DNA from: an uncultured Dorea sp.
GTDB lineage: Bacteria; Bacillota; Clostridia; Lachnospirales; Lachnospiraceae
Reading direction: 5' to 3'
Length of the DNA: 20,960 nucleotides
NCBI RefSeq assembly: GCF_934294775.1
Contig: NZ_CAKRAH010000046.1
Span: forward strand, 1-20,960
The notes below the pieces were generated by a model that saw only the letters and a list, made by a program, of their open reading frames with translations, did no database searches and was not told where the DNA came from. This document shows positions 16,182 through 20,960 of the stretch, in pieces (position 1 is the stretch's first letter; the number at the start of each line of letters is the position of its first letter). Both the position numbers and the translations under genes were made by a program.

Positions 16182-17174
16182 ATGCCAAAAGGAACAAATC
16201 AAAAGTTAAAATTGTATCGTCTCGCACAGATCATGCTGGAAAATACAGACGACGAACACTATATTACCATGCCGGAAATCATGGGAGAACTGGGAAAATA
16301 CGAAGTGACCGCAGAACGCAAAACAATCTACGCAGATCTGCGTGATCTGTCTGTGCTCGGGATCGAGGTAGAGGGTGAACCCATCGGCAACCGCTATCAT
16401 TACCGCGTAGTCAACCGCCCATTCGAACTGCCGGAATTAAAGCTTCTGGTAGATTCCATCCAGTCTTCCAAATTCATCACAGAGAAGAAGACCAACACAC
16501 TGATAAAAAAGCTGGAAAAGCTGGTCAGCAAATACGATGCACAGAGGCTGCAGCGACAGGTGTATGTATCCGGAAGAATTAAGACGATGAATGAAAGCAT
16601 CTATTATACTGTCGATGCAATCCACAATGCGATTTCTGAAAATAAGAAGATCAAGTTCCAGTATTTCCAGTGGAATGTGAAGAAAGAGATGGAATTGCGT
16701 CACGGAGGAGCATGGTATCATATCAGCCCGTGGGGATTGTCCTGGGATGATGAGAATTATTATATGATCGGATATGATGCAGAGGCACAGATGATCAAGC
16801 ATTACCGGGTGGACAAGATGCTGCATATCCGGATGTCGGGTGAATCCCGCGAGGGAAAAGAACACTTCAAGAAGCTGGATATGGCAGATTATGCCAAGAA
16901 GAGTTTCGGAATGTTCAGGGGAAAGGAAACGTCGGTAAAGATGCTGGTAAATAACAGCCTTGCGGGCGTGATCATTGACCGGTTCGGGAAAGATGTGATG
17001 ATGATTCCGGAAGATGAGGATCATTTCCGGGTGAATGTGGACGTGCATGTGAGCAAACAGTTCCTGGGATGGGTATTCTCGCTGGGGAAAGCAGTTAAGA
17101 TCATTGGACCGGATGAGGTTGTGGAGCAGATGAAGGGAGAGGCCCGGAGGCTTATGGAGCAGTATGGGGAGTAG
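16182..17174 (+). CDS. WYL-domain transcriptional regulator
   Basis: The protein has 330 residues from the ATG at 16182, which has AAAAGGGG about 10 nt upstream; the frame is open from 16098 but those extra codons have no ribosome binding site and lie in the promoter. An N-terminal helix-turn-helix (about 1-80, with AERKTIYADLRDLSVLGIEV) precedes a WYL domain (about 145-215, with HISPWGLSWDDENYYMIGYD and IKHYRVDKM) and a C-terminal WCX-like region (about 245-325). WYL regulators bind nucleic-acid or nucleotide ligands through the WYL domain and are common regulators of defence loci. It may control its own gene through the repeats upstream, or nearby defence genes; the target is not visible from sequence. 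Confidence 0.9.
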   Translation: MPKGTNQKLKLYRLAQIMLENTDDEHYITMPEIMGELGKYEVTAERKTIYADLRDLSVLGIEVEGEPIGNRYHYRVVNRPFELPELKLLVDSIQSSKFITEKKTNTLIKKLEKLVSKYDAQRLQRQVYVSGRIKTMNESIYYTVDAIHNAISENKKIKFQYFQWNVKKEMELRHGGAWYHISPWGLSWDDENYYMIGYDAEAQMIKHYRVDKMLHIRMSGESREGKEHFKKLDMADYAKKSFGMFRGKETSVKMLVNNSLAGVIIDRFGKDVMMIPEDEDHFRVNVDVHVSKQFLGWVFSLGKAVKIIGPDEVVEQMKGEARRLMEQYGE

Positions 17175-17233
17175 GAAATGGATTCTGAATTAGCAAAACA
17201 ATAGCAAGATTGTAAACTTGTGAGAAAAATAAG

Positions 17234-17262
17234 TTGACAATCAAAATGAAATGCGATAAATT
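17234..17262 (+). promoter_or_regulatory. Promoter of the biotin operon
   Basis: TTGACA (17234-17239), a 17-bp spacer and TAAATT (17257-17262) form a good promoter. Its -10 overlaps the left arm of the BirA operator. Confidence 0.65.
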
Positions 17263-17295
17263 GTTAACCATAAACTGAAAGGAAGGTTAACAATT
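17259..17295. promoter_or_regulatory. BirA operator (biotin repressor box)
   Basis: Perfect 11-bp arms (AATTGTTAACC at 17259-17269 and GGTTAACAATT at 17285-17295) are separated by 15 bp. This is the known BirA box of Firmicutes. It covers the -10 and the ribosome binding site (GGAAGG) of bioY, so biotin-loaded BirA should shut off the bioY-bioD unit. Confidence 0.93.
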
Positions 17296-17297
17296 CG

Positions 17298-17864
17298 ATG
17301 AACACAAAAACAAAAAAATTATCCACCGCAAGTATGGTATTATGCGGAATGTTTGCGGCGCTGGTTGCCATAGGAGCATTTATTCAGATCCCGGTTCCAT
17401 ATATGGATTATTTTACACTTCAGTTCTTCTTTGTACTGCTTGCAGGATTGATTCTGGGAGCTGATAAGGGAGCAATATCTGTAGGATGTTATGTATTGCT
17501 GGGACTTGTCGGAGTACCGATCTTTGCGGCAGGCGGAGGAATCGGATACATATTCCGGCCAAGCTTTGGTTATCTGGTCGGATTCATTGTAAGCGCATAT
17601 GTAACCGGAAAAGTATGCGAAAAGCTGAAAGCAAGCTACAAGAACTATCTGCTTGCCTGTCTGGCCGGATTCGTTGTGACGTATGCGATCGGAATCGTGT
17701 ATAAATTCATAATCTTGAACTTTTATGCACATACACCGGCAACATTGGGCGTGATCTTTTTGTCCTGCTTCCCATTAGATATGCCTGGAGATTTTGTATT
17801 ATGTCTGCTGGCAGCCGGTGTGGGACTTAGAATGCGGAAAAGCGGATTTTATCTGAGCGAATAA
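17298..17864 (+). CDS. bioY: BioY biotin transporter (ECF S-component)
   Basis: This 188-residue membrane protein has about six hydrophobic helices. It carries the BioY motif region GLVGVPIFAAGGGIGYIFRP and SFGYLVGF at about residues 72-100, and IPVPYMDYFTLQ near the start. BioY captures biotin at the membrane and works with the shared ECF ATPases EcfA/A' and EcfT, which are not in this window. The BirA box directly before it confirms biotin-responsive control. It is followed after 17 bp by bioD in the same direction. Confidence 0.95.
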   Translation: MNTKTKKLSTASMVLCGMFAALVAIGAFIQIPVPYMDYFTLQFFFVLLAGLILGADKGAISVGCYVLLGLVGVPIFAAGGGIGYIFRPSFGYLVGFIVSAYVTGKVCEKLKASYKNYLLACLAGFVVTYAIGIVYKFIILNFYAHTPATLGVIFLSCFPLDMPGDFVLCLLAAGVGLRMRKSGFYLSE

Positions 17865-17881
17865 AAAAGGGGCATGAGATT

Positions 17882-18550
17882 ATGGCAAAAGGAATATTTG
17901 TGACGGGCACCGGCACAGATGTAGGAAAGACGTATGTCACAGCATTAATCGTGAAAAAGCTGGCGGATGCAGGAATCCATGCAGGCTATTATAAGGCTGC
18001 ATTATCAGGTGCAGAGTCCATAGAAGAAAGTGACGCAGGCTATGTAAAGAAGATTGCCGGTATCACACAGGAAGACAGCAGCTTACTGTCATATCTGTAT
18101 CAAAATGCGGTGTCTCCGCATCTGGCTGCCAGAATAGAAGGGAATCCGGTTAATCCGGAAACGGTAAAAGCAGATTTTGACAGGGTAAAGAAAGAGTTCG
18201 ATTATGTTACGGTAGAAGGAAGCGGCGGCATCATATGTCCGATCCGCTGGGATGAAGAGCATGAGATCCTGCTGGAAGACATTGTGAAAATGCTGCATCT
18301 GAACACTCTGGTGATTGCAGATGCCGGACTTGGCACGATCAATGCAGTTGTCCTGACGGTAGAATATATCCGGAATCATGGAATGGATGTAAAAGGAATC
18401 ATTCTGAATCATTACTCGGGTGGAGCGATGCAGGAAGATAATGAGAAAATGATTGAGAGATTAACGGGAGTCCCGGTGATTGCCAGGGTAAGAGATGGTG
18501 ACAGGGAGCTTGAGGTTGATCTGGAAGTGTTGAAAAGGGTGTATGATTGA
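17882..18550 (+). CDS. bioD: Dethiobiotin synthetase
   Basis: BioD closes the ureido ring of dethiobiotin from 7,8-diaminopelargonate using CO2 and ATP in the cytoplasm. The 222-residue protein has the P-loop GTGTDVGKT (9-17), the YYKAALSGAE segment (36-45, in the place of the usual YxKPxxxG), an EGSGGIICPI segment (about 112-121) and DAGLGTINAVVLT in the middle. It lies 17 bp after bioY and shares the BirA-controlled promoter; a terminator follows. No bioA, bioB or bioF is present here, so either they are elsewhere or the cell uses an imported precursor. Confidence 0.95.
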   Translation: MAKGIFVTGTGTDVGKTYVTALIVKKLADAGIHAGYYKAALSGAESIEESDAGYVKKIAGITQEDSSLLSYLYQNAVSPHLAARIEGNPVNPETVKADFDRVKKEFDYVTVEGSGGIICPIRWDEEHEILLEDIVKMLHLNTLVIADAGLGTINAVVLTVEYIRNHGMDVKGIILNHYSGGAMQEDNEKMIERLTGVPVIARVRDGDRELEVDLEVLKRVYD

Positions 18551-18561
18551 TGATGAGAAGA

Positions 18562-18591
18562 GGGAATTGACTGCGGTTGATTTCCTTTTTT
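18562..18591 (+). terminator. Terminator of the biotin operon
   Basis: A 10-bp stem (18562-18571 with 18576-18585, several G-U pairs) has a TGCG loop and six Ts, 12 bp after the bioD stop. Confidence 0.75.
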
Positions 18592-18625
18592 GCTATATGG
18601 AAATAAAAAATAAGGTGAGAATATT

Positions 18626-18666
18626 ATACCCCATCAACTGAATTATACTATACACATCAAAGGGAA
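18626..18666 (+). repeat. Copy B of the 41-bp dispersed sequence
   Basis: This matches 6715-6755 at 32 of 41 ungapped positions. A ribosome-binding-like AAGGTGAG lies 6 nt upstream, as AGGAGG does in copy A. Here the frame through the repeat is open and continues into the protein-like frame to 18904. Confidence 0.65.
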
Positions 18667-18904
18667 TAAAACAGAATTCCGGGAGATAAAAGTAACGTAT
18701 GAAGGACTTGGGAAGATCGGTTATGTGGCAAATAGTTCGTATACAGTCATCGGTGAATCTATGAGTGCGGGCCGCCTGTATGACAAGATCGGTGACACGG
18801 CATATGCGAAGGTGGTATTGGTTACACCGGCAGGAACAATCTGCAAGATTTGTAAAAAGAGTCTGAAAAGTGAACAGGAGGAAACAGAATGGATTATTTG
18901 GTGA
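18626..18904 (+). CDS. Small protein-like open frame with no ordinary start codon (possibly decayed)
   Basis: The frame is open from 18614 (after a TAA at 18611-18613) to the TGA at 18902-18904, and most of it looks like real protein: EIKVTYEGLGKIGYVANSS, then SYTVIGESMSAGRLYDKIGD and TAYAKVVLVTPAGTICKICK. The first GTG is about 35 codons in and the first ATG about 50, well inside the protein-like part. The only well-placed candidate is ATA at 18626, with AAGGTGAG six nt before it. Either the gene uses a rare start, or its start has been lost and it is a pseudogene. Its first 41 bases match the sequence at 6715-6755. Family not recognised. Start coordinate is a guess. Confidence 0.4.
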   Translation: MPHQLNYTIHIKGNKTEFREIKVTYEGLGKIGYVANSSYTVIGESMSAGRLYDKIGDTAYAKVVLVTPAGTICKICKKSLKSEQEETEWIIW

Positions 18905-18933
18905 TAGATATGGAAGAAGTCGTAGAAATATGA
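18889..18933 (+). CDS. 14-codon candidate ORF with a strong ribosome binding site
   Basis: AGGAGG lies 7 nt before an ATG that opens MDYLVIDMEEVVEI, ending in TGA. It overlaps the end of the startless frame in another reading frame, and its last codons form the left arm of the hairpin at 18913. The ribosome binding site is excellent, but the length gives no statistical support; it could be a leader-type peptide or a remnant. Confidence 0.3.
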   Translation: MDYLVIDMEEVVEI

Positions 18934-18940
18934 CTTCTTC
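18913..18940 (+). terminator. GAAA-loop hairpin terminator (copy 2)
   Basis: A 12-bp stem (18913-18924 with 18929-18940) is closed by GAAA. It matches copy 1 (15967-15994) at 24 of 28 positions, and all four differences keep the base pairing. The downstream tail here (TTGTGC) is not a T-run and forms the -35 of the next promoter, so termination is likely weaker. Confidence 0.6.
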
Positions 18941-18969
18941 TTGTGCGTTAATGGTCAGCGAAGTATAAT
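18941..18969 (+). promoter_or_regulatory. Promoter of the GIY-YIG/helicase-MazG unit
   Basis: TTGTGC (18941-18946), a 17-bp spacer and a perfect TATAAT (18964-18969) lie about 53 bp before the nuclease-helicase start. The -35 abuts the hairpin above. Confidence 0.65.
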
Positions 18970-19021
18970 TAATATTAGGAAATTCGAAACCATACAAATA
19001 TAAATACACCGGAGAAATACC

Positions 19022-20608
19022 ATGTTCAAAATAATTGAAGGAGATTTCAAAAATAATAAATACAGTAACGAAGAATATCTGGATAACTGGCCAATGTTAT
19101 ATATTCTGGAAAATGGAAAGAAAGCCTATATAGGTGAATCCAATCATGTAAAAACCAGAATGACACAGCATGCGACAAATGAAGAAAAGCGAATATTTAA
19201 TAAGGTCCACTTCATATACTCCAGATTGTTTAATCAATCGGTAACCTTTGATTATGAATCCAAGCTGATTCAGTATATTGTCGCAGACGAATTATTCAAG
19301 GTTACAAATAAGAATTCTGGAATAGCAGATAAGCAGTATTATGAGAAAGAAAAATATGATGAAAAATTTGAACTGCTTTGGCGTAAGCTGCAAAAAGAAA
19401 AACTGGTCAAACATTCGCTGGAAGAAATTGAAAATTCAGATCTATTCAAATATTCTCCATATAAAGAACTGAACGACAACCAGCGGAAAGCAGTAGAAGA
19501 TATACTTGCGCAGATTGAGAGTGGAAATGTGAATCGTGTAGTGGTAAATGGAATGCCGGGAAGTGGTAAGACAATTGTGGCGGTATATCTTATGAAATAC
19601 CTGGCAGATAGCGAAGAATTTGCCGGGAAAAAGATTGGATTCGTTGTGCCGCAGACTTCGCTCAGAAAGACGATGAAGTTCATCTTCCGAAGTATTTATG
19701 GATTGACGCCATCACAGGTACTGTCCCCGTCTGATATCACGAAGAAAAAATATGATATCTTACTGGTCGATGAAGCACACAGACTTCATCAATATAAAAA
19801 TATTTCCTATAGGGGAGCTTTCAAAAAAAGCTGTGAACGGCTGGGCATGACGACGGATGCAGACGAACTAGACTGGATATTGGAACAATCGAAGTGTGCA
19901 GTATTATTCTACGATTACAATCAGGTGGTTGGTCCGTCAGGCATTGATTATGAAAGATTCGAAGAAAAAATGAGAAATCCTTATAAGAAACATACAATAT
20001 CGTATTTTACTCTTGCAACGCAGATGAGGGTGCAGGGCGGAAATGACTATATTGCATTCATAAAGGATCTATTGGCTGGATCCGCTGATCGGAAGTATCA
20101 TTCGAAAAAATATGATTTGAAATTATATTCCGATTTTTCAAAATTTGAGAAAGATATGTATGCCAAAGAGGAAGAAACAGGGCTTTCCCGAATGGTAGCA
20201 GGATATGCATGGCCATGGATCAGTAAAAATGACTGGAGCAAAAAGGACATAGAGATACAAGGTGTAAAACGAATGTGGAATCATTGTACGAAAGGATGGG
20301 TTCACACAGAAGAAGCGATTGATGAAGTTGGGTGTATCCATTCTATTCAAGGTTATGATCTGAACTATGCATTCGTTATTCTTGGAAATGATATCGGATA
20401 TGATAAAGCGACAGGTCAGATCATTATCCGGCCGGAATGTTATTTTGATAAAAATGGTAAAATAACGGCATCATATGAAGAACTGAAAGAATACATCACA
20501 AATGTGTATTATGTGCTGATGACCAGAGGAATCAAAGGAACATATTTGTATGTGTGCGATGATGAATTAAGAGAATACTTTAGTAAATATATCGAAGAGG
20601 AAAACTAA
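19022..20608 (+). CDS. GIY-YIG nuclease fused to a DUF2075-type superfamily 1 helicase
   Basis: This 528-residue fusion has two parts. A GIY-YIG nuclease module lies at about 25-95: MLYILENGKKAYIGES, catalytic-type R46 in NHVKTRMTQH, and metal-binding-type E79 in FDYESKLIQYI. A DUF2075 helicase follows at about 145-528: QRKAV near 154, Walker A GMPGSGKT (177-184), Walker B LLVDEAH (247-253), GCIHSIQGYDLNYAFV near 440, and the motif VI-like NVYYVLMTRGIKGTYLYV near 491-508. The motifs of both modules look intact. Such proteins are often seen in mobile or defence contexts. The gene has its own promoter, GGAG 8 nt before the ATG, and is followed after 1 bp by a MazG-like gene. A role in restricting foreign DNA is inferred, not shown. 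Confidence 0.88.
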   Translation: MFKIIEGDFKNNKYSNEEYLDNWPMLYILENGKKAYIGESNHVKTRMTQHATNEEKRIFNKVHFIYSRLFNQSVTFDYESKLIQYIVADELFKVTNKNSGIADKQYYEKEKYDEKFELLWRKLQKEKLVKHSLEEIENSDLFKYSPYKELNDNQRKAVEDILAQIESGNVNRVVVNGMPGSGKTIVAVYLMKYLADSEEFAGKKIGFVVPQTSLRKTMKFIFRSIYGLTPSQVLSPSDITKKKYDILLVDEAHRLHQYKNISYRGAFKKSCERLGMTTDADELDWILEQSKCAVLFYDYNQVVGPSGIDYERFEEKMRNPYKKHTISYFTLATQMRVQGGNDYIAFIKDLLAGSADRKYHSKKYDLKLYSDFSKFEKDMYAKEEETGLSRMVAGYAWPWISKNDWSKKDIEIQGVKRMWNHCTKGWVHTEEAIDEVGCIHSIQGYDLNYAFVILGNDIGYDKATGQIIIRPECYFDKNGKITASYEELKEYITNVYYVLMTRGIKGTYLYVCDDELREYFSKYIEEEN

Positions 20609-20609
20609 G

Positions 20610-20942
20610 ATGACAGAAGAAACAATTAAAGAAATACTAAAATTCAGAGATGACAGAGACTGGAAACAATTCCACAATCCGAAAGATCTGGCAATCTCTA
20701 TCTCATTGGAGGCAGCAGAACTTCTGGAAGTATTCCAGTGGAGCGGTGCGGATCTCTCAAATGAAGGAAAACAGGAAAAGATAAGAGAAGAACTGGCCGA
20801 TGTTATGAATTATTGTGTCCTGATGGCAGATGCCTGCGGACTGGATCTGGATGAGATCGTGCGGGAGAAGATCAAGGTAAATACAAAGAAGTATCCGGTG
20901 GAGAAGGCTAAGGGGAAGAGTGCGAAGTATGATAAGCTGTGA
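20610..20942 (+). CDS. MazG-like nucleotide pyrophosphohydrolase
   Basis: This 110-residue protein belongs to the all-alpha NTP pyrophosphatase group (MazG, RS21-C6), which splits NTPs or dNTPs to NMPs and pyrophosphate with Mg2+. The metal-binding acidic pairs are present: EAAE at 34-37 (SLEAAELLEVFQWSG) and EELAD at 60-64 (EELADVMNYCVLMAD). The C-terminal KYPVEKAKGKSAKYDKL is typical of small single-domain members. It starts 1 bp after the helicase stop, so the two are co-translated. Pairing of a nucleotide-hydrolysing enzyme with a nuclease-helicase suggests nucleotide depletion or clean-up of modified nucleotides during DNA attack; this is inference. Confidence 0.93.
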   Translation: MTEETIKEILKFRDDRDWKQFHNPKDLAISISLEAAELLEVFQWSGADLSNEGKQEKIREELADVMNYCVLMADACGLDLDEIVREKIKVNTKKYPVEKAKGKSAKYDKL

Positions 20943-20948
20943 TGGAAC

Positions 20949-20954
20949 AGGAGG
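20949..20954 (+). promoter_or_regulatory. Ribosome binding site of the next gene, which starts beyond the window
   Basis: AGGAGG lies 7-12 nt after the MazG-like stop, with no terminator between and no start codon before the window ends. A third gene of the same operon very probably begins just past 20960. Confidence 0.6.
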
Positions 20955-20960
20955 AATAGA

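Noticed and set aside
16437..17048. 203-codon minus-strand frame inside the WYL gene
   Set aside because: Its His- and Ile-rich composition is typical of an antisense shadow, and the plus-strand protein is clearly a WYL regulator.
6600..20960. Prophage or integrative element
   Set aside because: No integrase, transposase, phage structural gene or clear attachment-site duplication is visible; the toxin-antitoxin pair alone is not enough.

Overview
The window reads as a chromosomal segment of a low-to-moderate GC, gut-type Firmicute, most likely a Lachnospiraceae member. This rests on codon and base use, strong AGGAGG-type ribosome binding sites, U-tailed hairpin terminators, a Firmicutes-style BirA box before bioY, and protein flavours typical of that family. 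No 16S gene or other taxonomic marker is present, so the placement is inference.

Left third (1-6670), metabolic. The 3' part of a MATE efflux transporter faces a PucR-family regulator encoded on the minus strand. Divergent from the regulator is a catabolic operon with its own TTGACT-17-TAAAAT promoter. It holds a leader terminator hairpin, a 52-residue single-membrane-span protein, a second strong terminator, a sodium:solute symporter, a creatininase-family amidohydrolase with the full metal-ligand set, and a CodA-like deaminase in which the Asp after the metal-binding Asp is Ser. The whole suggests uptake and breakdown of creatinine or a similar cyclic amidine, controlled by the PucR protein and perhaps by attenuation.

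Middle (6700-15900), defence. A 33-codon gene precedes a promoter with a perfect inverted repeat and then four co-directional genes matching a Wadjet (Jet) anti-plasmid SMC system: jetA (kleisin-like), jetB (KITE-like), jetC (SMC-like ATPase) and jetD (TOPRIM nuclease). A HigB/HigA-like toxin-antitoxin pair follows, with a perfect 20-bp palindrome inside a consensus promoter.

Right third (15900-20960). A hairpin terminator and two spaced 30-bp repeats precede a WYL-domain regulator. Next is a BirA-controlled bioY-bioD biotin unit. After it come an open frame with no ordinary start codon, which begins with a 41-bp sequence shared with the region before the 33-codon gene, and a near-copy of the earlier GAAA-loop terminator. 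Last is a two-gene unit: a GIY-YIG nuclease fused to a DUF2075-type superfamily 1 helicase, followed by a MazG-like NTP pyrophosphohydrolase. A ribosome binding site just before the window end shows that this operon continues. Wadjet, toxin-antitoxin, WYL regulator and nuclease-helicase plus MazG together look like a defence island with housekeeping biotin genes between them. The GIY-YIG/DUF2075-MazG pair is the best candidate here for an undescribed system.
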